64,000 nucleotides of DNA from assembly GCA_023653785.1 (NCBI GenBank), contig JAMKCH010071773.1, forward strand, positions 1 to 64,000, written 5' to 3'. Under the pieces are notes generated by a model. It worked only from the letters and a program-made list of their open reading frames with translations. It was not told the origin of the DNA and ran no database searches. Within the stretch, counting starts at the first letter, position 1; every line of letters starts with the position of its first letter. Origin of the DNA: Ophioderma brevispina. Lineage: Eukaryota; Echinodermata; Ophiuroidea; Amphilepidida; Ophiodermatidae. Of this stretch, positions 42,781-53,440 are shown piece by piece. Made by a program: the position numbers and the translations under genes.

Positions 42781-43425
42781 GTGATGAAATAAACACCTTT
42801 TATCAGCGGGGATAAAATCAAAGATCGCGTGATGTGAGTAGAAATGTACATATAGACCATGTTAACCAACTTTTAATTCATGCTACTCGGATAGCAGTGT
42901 ATTGTCCAGGTAATGCCACTAGTTCTTCTATTCCTATGTATGTTCTGGAAATTGTGCCTACATACTCATGTACTTGTACTGCTATTTCATTCAAATAATC
43001 ACGTTAATAATTTGGTTTGTCGTTGAATTCTTTTATATCAACAAGTCTGCACTTTGACAAAACAATTTTGTTGTTGTATTAATACTTGGTATACCAGGTC
43101 TTCCTCAAACTACTAGGGTTATATGAAATTTGGTACATTTTTGGTATTTATTTTTTTTGTAAATTAAGACTATACCCTCAAAGAAGATGGACGTAATTAA
43201 AAGAGGAAAATCTATCCAACATGAAATGACAAACGTCGAGGAAAAACCAAAGAAGTATACGATCATTTCAATACTGAACATCGATAGTATACAGTATTAT
43301 ACCTGAAAAACCAGAGTTTAGAGGAAGGTTGGTAAATTTTCTGCTATAACGACAATACGATAAGATCGCTGTAAGATTCAAGATACGGTAGTGATTTCAT
43401 CAAAATGCTTTATTTCCCCATACAG

Positions 43426-43739
43426 TCCCGGGAAAAATTTATGGTTTAACAGCTTTTGTCGTGCAACATCAAAGCAAATGATTGTGAAGCTCCATTGGGA
43501 TTCATGAGTGACTATCCGTGCCCAGGATTGAGTTAACATTGTTGAATATGAATTAGTCAGCAAAGATCAGTGTCGAATCGAGAAGGAATCACGTATTCGA
43601 TTGGCTGATCAAATCAGTGAATCAAGCGTTATTCTGGATAATTTAGACTATCACTCTACATATATGGTTCTTGTCCAAGCCTTTCATCTCGCAGGAACCG
43701 GACAACCTTCGAGGATATTAACACAAACGGGAGAAACGG
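43426..43739 (+). pseudogene. Ig/EGF/FN3 receptor: FN3 exon, A-type, second copy (frameshifted)
   Basis: The acceptor is TATTTCCCCATACAG and the donor GTAAAA. The DNA parallels 37969-38280. A missing base at GGATTCATGAG (about 43500) and an extra A in GAGTTAACATTG (about 43537) break the frame and create stops. The second half is clean: RIRLADQISESSVILDNLDY and STYMVLVQAFHLAGTGQ. Confidence 0.8.
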
Positions 43740-43922
43740 GTAAAATTTTAAATATGCTAAAATTATGCTTACACTATTTGTAATAGAAACATTAAACATA
43801 GTAATTCAATTAACAACGTTATATTACGCTATGAAAGTTAACCTTGAACCTAGAAGATAACGAAGAAAATACGCTTCATACTTTTGATTTAATTATGGAA
43901 ATATGCGTTGTGTTTCTTTCAG

Positions 43923-44206
43923 TTCCAACAATGCCACCAAAAAATGTTAAACTTTATGATCAAATATCTCAATCGATGACGTTTTCTTGGGACTTACCGA
44001 GATGTGGAGACAGAGGAGGTGAGATAACGTCCTATTTCTATCATCTCATCAGCTCTAATGGTACCATTAGAGGAAGCACGCAAGATACTATGGTAACGTT
44101 TGACAATCTCCAACCGATTTAACATTATATACATTTCATGTGTCAGCGTCCACCACTGCCGGTAGAGGACCTTTTTCAGAAGCCGTTACTAACACCATTC
44201 CAAAAG
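43923..44206 (+). pseudogene. Ig/EGF/FN3 receptor: FN3 exon, B-type, second copy (frameshifted)
   Basis: The acceptor is GCGTTGTGTTTCTTTCAG and the donor GTAAGA. It reads VPTMPPKNVKLYDQISQSMT, then FSWDLPRCGDRGGEITSYFY and VTFDNLQP. A single-base defect at 44115-44120 gives a stop. The remaining strands (TLYTFHVSASTTAGRGPFSE) continue in the next frame. Confidence 0.8.
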
Positions 44207-45051
44207 GTAAGAATATGACACTTTAAAGTATAGACCTGGTACATACTAAAAAGTTGTGTAAAAACGCGACCTAAAATTAAATTTAAACAAAATCTATGTT
44301 GGCAAGAAGGGCGAGTATTTTTAAAAGCATTTACCCGGAATTAATTGCTATAAAATTTAATATTATATGATCCACTTTCAAACAGACACGGAGAATATCG
44401 ACGTGAACTTGAAGACACGCAAACATTGTACAGGTAACAATGCCTTTTGTTTTTAATAAAATAAAATAAAAACAGAATAATTTTATGAAGAATATATTTT
44501 ATACTGTACAAGTTAGGGGTGGCATCAAAACGCAACCGCCGATTGACTGCAAATTCATGGCAGTTGAGTCGCGTTAAATTGTTCAGAACAATATAAACCA
44601 GTTGCAATCGGAAAGAACCGGGCGTAGCCGATAAGCACCTGCGGGTTGAGTTTTGAAGCCGCTCCTAACCAGACAGTGGCGGCCAAGCCTCAATCAGTAT
44701 AGCAACTCTCTCAAATGAATCAAAATAGACTACATAACACCAGGCCGCAAACCCCAAACCGATTGTGCGCTTTGATGTGGGTCATTTTCAAACTCGTCCT
44801 CATCCGTTATTCATATATAAATATTAAAAATAAACCTTATAGTGGAGTTCTTCAGCTCCAACGGTTTACGAATAAGAAAGTATTGCTTGATAAAAAAAAA
44901 CTCAGAATTTTTCGTCAAGATTATGGTTTACGTGTTAGTGTAAATTTGGGATTTCTTGGCCGCCTCCACCTGCTCTTGACAACATTAGACAAATCATTCC
45001 ATATTAGATACAAACGTTTTCATAAATTTTAAATTGTTTTTATCATCAAAG
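44207..45051. other. Intron, no gene seen
   Basis: Nothing recognised. A 105-residue plus-strand frame at 44715-45032 has no recognisable domain. Confidence 0.4.
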
Positions 45052-45345
45052 GTACGAATGCCATGCCTGGTAATGTAACAGCTACGGTAATTGGATCACA
45101 TGATATGTCCTTTTTGTGGAGTCAACCCCTATGTAAGCAAGAAAATGAAGTTATATCATCAAATTATACATACCAGTTGGCCAGTAGTAACAGTGAAAAA
45201 ATTGTGTCGGGCACAACGTCACACACCAGTGTGACATTCCATAACCTCACTCCGTCTAGTACTTACGTGTTCCTTGTAGCAGCAACAAATGCAGAGGGGA
45301 CGCTGGATTCAGCCGAGCCGTTAATTGTATTTACGCAAGCTGAAG
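45052..45345 (+). CDS. Ig/EGF/FN3 receptor: FN3 exon C (intact)
   Basis: The acceptor is TTTTTATCATCAAAG and the donor GTAACA. It encodes TNAMPGNVTATVIGSHDMSF, then LWSQPLCKQENEVISSNYTY and LTPSSTYVFLVAATNAEGT, an FN3 domain related to the B-type but without CGDRGG. It is in frame over its full length. Confidence 0.88.
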
Positions 45346-45572
45346 GTAACAAACTATATGATACTAAATATTGTTTTTTAAGTCGCACGTTAACATTTGT
45401 ACATTGGTGATATTGGTTACTTGTTGTACTTTGTACTTGTTGTCTTTTCATTACTTTTTAAATACTAAAAAATAATATTTTGTCTTCGAGATGATCCACT
45501 TTAATCTAAAAATGTAATGGATCTTCGTAAATAGTAAAGCTTTCTCATTAATTTCTTGGTATTATTATCTAG

Positions 45573-45670
45573 AACCTGATCAACCAAGTGATATTCGTAT
45601 CTTATTTCGAAAAGAGGATTCAATCTTTATCACGTGGGAGGATTCCAAACACAATAGTAATGTTTATACG
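45573..45670 (+). CDS. Ig/EGF/FN3 receptor: FN3 exon D, first half
   Basis: The acceptor is TATTATTATCTAG and the donor GTAAGA. It encodes EPDQPSDIRILFRKEDSIFI followed by TWEDSKHNSNVYT, strands A-C of an FN3 domain. It ends in phase 0 and joins to 46325. Unlike the other FN3 domains, this one is split by an intron. Confidence 0.8.
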
Positions 45671-45693
45671 GTAAGACCACAATACTCAAATTA

Positions 45694-45852
45694 AGAAATA
45701 AAGGGTTTGCAGTATAATTTATGGGTGAATAATGTGTCCGAGGTCAGAAAAACTAAATAATGGGCGAGGCGCAGCCGAGCCCATTATTGAAAGTTTTTCT
45801 GGCCGAGGATACATTATGAGTCCATAAATGACACTGCAAACCCTTTATTTCT
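45694..45852. mobile_element. 159-bp hairpin element beside a splice donor
   Basis: The arms AGAAATAAAGGGTTTGCAGT... and ...CACTGCAAACCCTTTATTTCT are reverse complements over about 70 bp with few mismatches, around a GAGGCGCAGCCGA centre. Related sequence (GGGCAGTAAACT..CCAATCAGAATACTGCATTT) follows at about 45920 and is also found at 20953-20995. It starts 24 bases into the intron of FN3 exon D. Confidence 0.75.
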
Positions 45853-46324
45853 ATTCTATTACCTAAAACAGCTTCATTTAATAAGAAAATGCATTGGCGA
45901 CCCATTATTGCATAATAATGGGCAGTAAACTTACCAATCAGAATACTGCATTTTCAAGAATGAATATTAAAGGTCATTGGAAAGAACTTTAATTCGGACC
46001 CTTGTAAGATCATTGCGCGAATAAGAAATTAGATTATTCGGCCAATGATTAATGCGTGAATATTGGCGCTATCGTAACCCCCATTCAGATTGAAATATCT
46101 TTTTTACCAATGGTTGATTTTGTGGGCAAGCTAAGCCGTCTAAACCAGGGTATCCAAACGATATTTCAATCAAACTCATTATTAAAGAATTAGCCTTTGC
46201 AATGTATTTTATACACTCCCTTCTTTGTTTATAGAGGTTTTATTTGGGAATAATTGCATGTACGTTTTGATTTCCACATATATCTCTACGCCACTACCAA
46301 TTGAATTTTACTTTATTATTTTAG

Positions 46325-46554
46325 GTCGACTACCACATTGTTGCCATGCCGTATGACTTGGGTTTTTCATACAATGACACCTTTGATGTATTACGAAAAA
46401 AGAGACGGCCATCTATGGAAACAGAAGGAAATAGTTTAGTACTCAAAGATCTGTTGCCTACGACAATGTATGAAATCAAAGTCTACGCTAATAACGAGGT
46501 GGGACGAAGCCCTCCAGCAGTTATCAGAGCTTTTACAAAACCGGCAAACGATAA
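46325..46554 (+). CDS. Ig/EGF/FN3 receptor: FN3 exon D, second half
   Basis: The acceptor is TTTACTTTATTATTTTAG and the donor GTGTAA. It encodes VDYHIVAMPYDLGF, then LVLKDLLPTTMYEIKVYANN and EVGRSPPAVI, strands C'-G including the Tyr-corner motif. In frame. Confidence 0.82.
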
Positions 46555-46797
46555 GTGTAAGTTGTACTTGAATATCATGGTGTACTATTAAGTTGTGAAT
46601 TGAGTTTCGTGCAACACTAAATATTGCGCAAGTACTTTCACAGTTTGGCGTACTCTAGTTGATGGAAGACAATGACACTGATGAAACGCCGTGTTAAATT
46701 TTCCTGGGTTTTACGGAAGGGGTCTTTTAGGTTTTGTTTTGCCTGGAAAAAATAAACAGGGTTAAAACGACAATTTTAATGATCTTTCCTGCCTCAG

Positions 46798-46897
46798 ATA
46801 TGAGTGTTGATAAACCAGTTACTGCTTTAGATGGCCCAGTTACCAATACTTCTCATGTGGGCATTGTTCTACCTGAAGTTAAATCCAGGTTCGCTAC
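46798..46897 (+). CDS. Ig/EGF/FN3 receptor: membrane-proximal linker exon
   Basis: The acceptor is TTTCCTGCCTCAG and the donor GTAAGT. It encodes YMSVDKPVTALDGP and HVGIVLPEVKSRFAT. Its last codon is split and joins cleanly to AYQIGIRRSD at 47854. No cysteine and no domain of its own. Its place matches the linker before the membrane-proximal region of receptor tyrosine phosphatases. Confidence 0.7.
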
Positions 46898-46944
46898 GTA
46901 AGTACTAACTTTCCATTTTTAACAACAGCAAGAACACTCACACC

Positions 46945-46975
46945 CACACAAACACCCCCCCCCCCACACCACACC
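46945..46975. repeat. CACACCC / C-run low-complexity
   Basis: CACACAAACACCCCCCCCCC followed by CACACCACACC in the intron after the linker exon. Confidence 0.8.
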
Positions 46976-47217
46976 ACATATATCAACAGCGCTCTCGCAT
47001 ACGCTCCGACGCAGACGCTTACGATCCTTCACCTGCGCTCTCGCGTTCCACGCATGTTGTCCCATTAGGTCACTTCACGCATTCACCACTTGACAAAGGC
47101 CTATGGCCGAAATATTGTGGAATTTCTCGTGAATAAAATTAGGTGTTTGATTCCATTAATATATTTGGACTTTCTAGACTTATAACTCAAACCTCGCAGC
47201 CTCACCTTCTATCCTTA

Positions 47218-47236
47218 TCATATAGATATATATAAT

Positions 47237-47267
<31 letters not shown>

Positions 47268-47278
47268 ATATATATAAT
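47218..47278. repeat. (TA)n microsatellite
   Basis: About 60 bp of TATATA with a few AATAT interruptions. Confidence 0.9.
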
Positions 47279-47853
47279 TCCGTAGAATTCATGATAATGA
47301 TCAAAATAAAACACAGTGTTGGGTTGTTAAATTGTACCCGAGTGTCCCAAAAAGTTACACGAAGAGTTTGATTTTAAATCCAGTTGAAAGGAGTTGGAAC
47401 ATGGTTACTGATTGTGAAATCAATAGTCCCTTCAGGTACTCCAGGTGTAATAGCTGCATTCCTGGACAGCTACCAACATTCTAAATAGCTGTTGTGTACT
47501 TCCCACTGTTATGCAATTGCCTTTCAAAGCATTACAAAATGTGTTAAAGATGATTTGGTGTTTTAATTCTGATTACATAAAATTTATACTTGGAAACAAT
47601 TATTATTTTGAGGACATAAATTGTATCCCTAACGTCCTTTTTGGAAACTGACTACCAACTTGACGATCACAGCTAAAAAGGGAGGTATAAGCGTTATTTT
47701 TCTTGTTAGATCTAGGATTCATATATTAGAAAAAAAAAACATTTCTGGGACAATCTATTTGAAGTTTAACTTGGGCTATTTGAACTCATAAACTATATAG
47801 ATAAATATTGCATTTCTGTCGTAATTTACTGCAGTAGTTTCATTGCATTTCAG

Positions 47854-48098
47854 AGCATACCAGATTGGCATAAGAAGATCCGATGCATCCCTTCCACTGA
47901 CTGACAAAATGTTATTGGACTCTTATCATGAATCACAGCGTGCATATATTGCAGCAGAGTTTAACAAGACACTTGATTTACCGAGTATTTTCGTAGTTGG
48001 TGATAACAACACCTATTCGGGGTTTTTATAACGCACCCTTGAAGCATGGATTTACTTACTTCATCTTTTTTGGACTTGTCAGTCAGATAAACAACACG
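47854..48098 (+). pseudogene. Ig/EGF/FN3 receptor: R2B-phosphatase-like juxtamembrane exon (one frameshift)
   Basis: The acceptor is TTTCATTGCATTTCAG and the donor GTCAGT. It reads AYQIGIRRSDASLPL, then SQRAYIAAEF and FVVGDNNTYSGF. A one-base change near 48026 (GGGGTTTTTATAACGC) gives a stop, and YNAPLKHGFTYFIFFGLVSQ continues in the next frame. The GDN.TY.G(Y/F).N.PL pattern and the preceding AAEF/AAEL strand are characteristic of the extracellular region just before the membrane in receptor phosphatases of the PTPRM/K/T/U type. Tie kinases lack it. Confidence 0.72.
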
Positions 48099-49904
48099 GT
48101 CAGTATAATTATAGAATTACACCTAAAACATCGTGAGGGGAACTATTATTATCGGGGTACCATTTCGTAAAGTGATGGAAACGCTATAAGAGCCAATTTC
48201 CGTTCTTCTATTCATTATATAGTGTGGAGGCCCTACTTATCAGAAAAAATGATGTCACCATTTTTTCGTTGACCTTCAGATCAAGAGGAGCAATTTAAGT
48301 GTACACAGGGATCAAATATTTAAACTTGCCAATTCGGATCTCTTGTATCTCTGGATGGCATATAATATTCGATGCTCTGCATTTTCCCATTTGCGCACAA
48401 AGAACATTCTTTTGTTTGAGATCGCAACAATTCTCTGATGAGAGGAGTGATAATACCCTCCACCTCGAAACAAATACGCGCGCGAACTCTTTCGAGTGAA
48501 AATCCATTCTTGCTCTTTTCCCCGTAACGTAACGTACAGTGGTACAGTGACTTTATTTCATTTAGCATACAACGGATATGAATATTAATTTATGCCAATT
48601 TATACCCCTCAACAGGATTTTACTATAGACAATTCGTAGTATATAAAGTGGAATATTGAACTTTGAGCCAGAGTGGTTACAAACGTTGTTCATAGGGTCA
48701 GTCGTTTTAGTATCAAAAGGGCCAAAATACAGGCGATGTGTTTGCTCAATATACTGGTGAATGAAAGCTACTGAACTACGCCATGGGAAGAAATGAGAGT
48801 TTCTTGATGTTGTGTTTGTACATGAAAGTATAGGCAGTTTAATTAGAGGTGTGAAACCATGTAGCCTATTTGCAGCTTACGAAGGACAAAAGTCTATCTA
48901 GGTGTCACAAGCTCCATAACAAAGAACAGGTGTATGCAACATCTTTCTGTCATAAATGGTCACTGATTTGGAGGCATGGTCGGAGCTTTGCTTTTTACAG
49001 ATAGCATGCCCCTGAAGTTTCGCAAACTTTTTTCTAATTTTTTCTTGATACAAGTTGTATTTTGGGATAAAAACCCCTGAGTACATGATAAAGTGTAAAA
49101 ACACCAACTCAAAGTGACGTGAAATATAACAGTGATATTATAAGATCTCCTTCTCTCCTATCCTGGCTGTTCTTTGCTTTAGCTAAAGTCCAATATAATT
49201 GGAAACCAGAGATAACGAAAATAAAGACGTTATAGAATTCCAACCAACAACAAACAACATATTTACTATATTCCATATCGCCATACCTTATAACCACTAC
49301 ATCTTTGCTAGTTTGTTCGTGGCTGACGTTTTGCTTTTTTCCGACGCATATTTTATTTCCTGTATTGTATGTATCATTTATGAAATTCGCCAGCGAAGTG
49401 TTACGTGTAGTCTGGTCGTTACTATATCAACTGGATCACGCTTTTGAGTCCTGCACCGACGATCAAAATTATCACTACACAAAGTCCACGGCGTGCAAGA
49501 CAATCCAAAAGCTGCGTGATTCCTAACCAGGGAGTTTATGTAACCACTTCGCATGGCGAATTGCTTCACCTTTTTAATGTCACATGTCACTGTTATTTGC
49601 ATTCATATTAGGATTTCTGTATCAGTTAATCGCTTAGTTTGGATTTAACTTATTTTCACCAGATTCCCTAGATGGACATTTTCATCGTAAATAGTGCAAT
49701 GTATTGAAAGCCATTTTGGTCCAACAAATTGCAAGACCTGTTTTATAAAAATCAATGTTTCTCGTTGCCTCGGTGAGATCTTTTAAGGAATATTTCCTCT
49801 GCCACTCGTTTCAATTTCACATTAGCACGTATCCAATGAAGCACACGTAGACTATACTTGAAAGGATACCCAATGGCCTTCCATCACGTCGATGAAAGAT
49901 TAAG
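48099..49904. other. Intron, no gene seen
   Basis: It contains a fragment of the MITE family of 14594 (about 48758-48795). Otherwise nothing recognised. Confidence 0.4.
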
Positions 49905-50610
49905 CTGTAAGTGCTATAATAAGATTTGACGTCTCTTGGACTTCAATGTTAGAAATACCCTTTAACACAAACAAATGATTCTTGTTCACAAATGATCTGA
50001 ATTGTGATATAATAACACTGATGTATTATGATTTTAATCGGATTGGTTAGTTTTGTTCAAGCATTTGGAATGTCCAAAACACCATTACAATTCAATAATG
50101 ATACGCTCAATGTCATTGCTGATATTTCAATGTCCACTACGTCCAGAATAGGAAGCTTGCAGTTCAACGATGATATGTCCTCACACGAAACACCAAAATG
50201 ACACATCAAATCATTAAATCCACGGGAATTATCCATGGGAACTTCTCAATGTCCTGAAGATAAACTTTGTCCATCAGTTTCAAGTCCGACAGGGTTGTCC
50301 CTCGACTGACACTAATATTCTGCAGTACATACTCCAGTGTTACCACCAAGTCCGGCTGTCGCAAATGTTTACTTTTAAGACACAAACTGGATTCTTTTTG
50401 ATTCCAAAAACTGAAGCTCTTTTGGCTTGAAAGAAAATGACAGCAGACATGCCAGCTTTTAAAGCTCCCATGATAGCTAAAATATCCGCATGGTACTGCA
50501 CCAATCTACTCCTTTTATATAGTATTTCATAACTAATATTTCCCAATATCCTAAAATAGATATTACAATATCATCATGCATACATAACCTAACACTGTCC
50601 ACTTGTATCT
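49905..50610 (-). mobile_element. Unclassified interspersed repeat, copy 3
   Basis: The reverse complement follows copy 1 (33500-34470) from CATGATGATATTGTAAT through GGAATCAAAAAGAATCC to GTGTTATTATATCACAATTC and AAAGGGTATTTCT. Confidence 0.6.
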
Positions 50611-51815
50611 CACTAAATTACATCATGGGCAACTACCTATTTTTGCAATCTTGCCAAAACGTGCGCAATATTTGAAAAATACCAAGCTATTTATAAGTAC
50701 CTTCAGCTCATTACAGTAGACATGATCGCCCAAGCCAAACACCTGGAATGATCTCAATATAGCACTATGTGAATTTCATTTCCTTCCTAATACACACAGT
50801 ACTTTCGCAGTGATAAATCGTTTCTCAAGTTTACAAAGAGGAATAAAATAAGATTTTTAATCATAAATGGAGGATCCTAATTACAATAACCTACAATATC
50901 TTATATCCGGCCGTTCCGTATTGTATTACAGGACGTTGGATATAGTTGGTCCCGCCAGCACTTCATGTTCCGTTACAGAAATGAACTATGCAGTAAATGT
51001 TGCAGTGGACCTGGGCATAAACGTAACCAAATTTGAAAGTCTGTTTCTCATTAACTAATACACAGTAGGCAATGGACACATAAGAAAAGGGGAATTGTAG
51101 ACTAATATGACATTACCTTTAATATACAATCTCGTTTTCTTTCCCATTTACTCTTTGCACAAATCTCTAACTTCTGTACAAAATAGAGAAGGGCCTTCCG
51201 GGACATGTCATTCTAGGAAGTCATTTGTGTGGTGTGTGTGTGTGTTTTTAAACTTAAGATACCACATAAAAATTTGTTGTTTCCAAAGTTGCAATGTGTT
51301 TGTTGAATTCATATTCCGATACCTGAAGCATTTATTTGTAATACACCAACCCATATGATATTTTTGGTTACATAGAAAATAATATATGGATTACCGGTGA
51401 TATTGTTGCTTTTCTTAACATTCTTTAAAATAGAAAAACACTTAAATCTAAATACTACATGAAGGCAGTCAATGATACAAACCATCGTTGCATTTGAATG
51501 TGAGACGGGGGGGGGGGGGGTCGAAGCTGAGGGACCGCGCGGCCCATTTAAAGGTCCTCAAGTTGGCCTGCTTTATAAAATAGGGGGACCTTCGGGCGGG
51601 GCGCCAGCAAGGTTATAACGTCTATAGATTCCAGGAATTCATGATCGAATTGTGGATAAAATTGACATAGTAAAACGCCCGTTTCACAGTCGTACAAGGG
51701 AGCTATATTTTCGTTGAACATGGGGTTCATTATCAGCTTGCTCCGCATCGTGTTTTTTTATTATACACCGCTATGACTTACCACTTTTGGTGTTCTTACT
51801 TTTCATTTTAAACAG
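50611..51815. other. Intron, no gene seen
   Basis: It holds a G13 run near 51507 and a short TG repeat near 51230. Two frames of about 65 residues (50867-51058 plus, 51548-51748 minus) show no domain. Confidence 0.4.
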
Positions 51816-51890
51816 TCGAGAATGCGTGTACCCGCCTTTGGTTCATCATAGCCCTTTGCGTAGCATGTGTACTATTTAGTATTTTACTAT
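51816..51890 (+). CDS. Ig/EGF/FN3 receptor: transmembrane exon
   Basis: The acceptor is TACTTTTCATTTTAAACAG. A good donor, GTATGTGG, is at 51891. The frame encodes ENACTRLWFIIALCVACVLF followed by SILL, a single membrane-spanning helix with an Arg on the outer side. If the donor is not used, the frame ends eight codons on (CMWLYGY, stop), giving a receptor without a cytoplasmic domain. The reading phase does not fit directly to the exon ending at 48098, so a small exon may be missing or one exon is damaged. No kinase or phosphatase exons were recognised to the right. Confidence 0.6.
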
Positions 51891-53289
51891 GTATGTGGCT
51901 ATATGGCTATTAAACTACCCTTTCGGAGAACCTTGAAAGTGACAGAAGTGGAAATGAAACCTACCAAAGAAAGACGAGGGGACCTTGGTAGAGATCGGAG
52001 ATGTAAGTAAAGAGAGAGAGGAAGACGAGATATAAAGTCTAGAGTGTGAGGGGGTTTTTTTTGGGGGAGGAGCGACGGATGTGTAAGCATAATATACTAT
52101 CGATGGTAATGTATTCAGGGCGGACACTTAAGAGTCAGTCAGGTCAGCAGCTGCTGACATGGCCCCAGTAAAATACTTGATCTCAGGGCCCATTCCAGAC
52201 ACATTTAGGACGCACTAAAGTGCGCTATCTGTGTTGTTCTTGGACGCTAAAGGGTGGTCCCGACATAAGATGCGGAAGGGCCCTTTTCCTTAAACGCCAC
52301 TGAATGTATTTATAGTGGCAAGGATTGAGACGAAAGTTTAAAAGTTGGGTAATTCAACGGCCTTTTTAAAATGATTCAAAAGCTTGTTGAAGCTGCTTTA
52401 TAGTTTAAAATGGGCGGACATGACTTCAAACAGCCATAAATGGTATAATTAGGGTTTTTATTGTATACAAAATGGTCATATATGGTAGTTGGGCTAAATC
52501 ACGATTGATCATTCTATTTTCTCTGATGGTGGCCTTGAGTATATTGTATCAAACTTGAAATAATCCGTTCAAGTAGCGATTTACCTTCAAAGGGTCTATT
52601 GTTAAAGGGGTCCCAGGAATGCAAATATAATTGAGTGGTTTGGGTCAAGTCTATAAGGAGGGCGAGAGGCATTCAATATTTGGGTTAGTGAAACTATTGA
52701 TTTTCAAAGAGTGAAAGCAAAATTCCAGGTGACTGGGTAGCTGAATCCAATTCATGGCACTGACAGAAAATCAATCGTTTCACAAATGATGGCACTGGTA
52801 GTGTAATCTTTTTTTGTGGCCGCTGTTTATTGGAATGGAATGCCCCGTAAAGATTTTGAACTAGGTTATCATCTCATTTCCTGGGACCTTTAAAATCTTT
52901 CCCCTTTTCAAAATTTTCGGGCGCTGGCAATTAACAAGGGTTCTGATTACAAGCTATTTTCTTCTTTGTATTTATTTGCTTTCAGACGGTCACATTTACA
53001 CGACCGTTCCTCATCTGGGCAGTATAAGACAAGCTTGGAATGAATAATAAGAATTTTCCCAAGTCACATTCTTGCCTGCAGAGGTTGCAAAAGGGTGGAT
53101 TTTGAGTCATTTTTAATACCCTATTTTAGACATAACAATTACACTGATATATTTATTATATAAGAAACCACATTCCCATAAGCGGTAGAACAGAAATTCG
53201 GGGCCTCCTAATTGTTTATTAGAGATAAAAACGCCTTCCAGAAGTCTTTCAAGGCTCACCGTTCCTATTCTGTTGGATGAGTGATGAGT
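51891..53289. other. No gene seen
   Basis: GA-rich patch near 52005-52035. Nothing recognised. Confidence 0.4.
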
Positions 53290-53440
53290 GTCAATAGATT
53301 CTGGGAATCCTCCAGGACCCAATTTGTGATAAAAACCCTGTGCAACTTTTTGCAAAAATTGAAGTCAAAGAGACAGGTCTTAACTTATCAATAATTATTA
53401 GTGGGTGGTTGTTACTTTGCGAATGTAACAAAACCAGTAG
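53290..53440 (-). pseudogene. LINE reverse transcriptase fragment
   Basis: The minus-strand frame includes DKLRPVSLTSIFAKSCTGFL. It resembles the YRPISLTSIFAK.. block early in many LINE reverse transcriptases. Flanking sequence is too decayed to extend. Confidence 0.4.

Noticed and set aside
44715..45032. 105-residue plus-strand frame upstream of an FN3 exon
   Set aside because: Lies in an intron, ends before the true acceptor, and has no recognisable domain.
21939..51890. Naming the receptor gene Tie or PTPRM
   Set aside because: The module similarities point in two directions and the catalytic domain is not in the window, so no gene symbol is justified.
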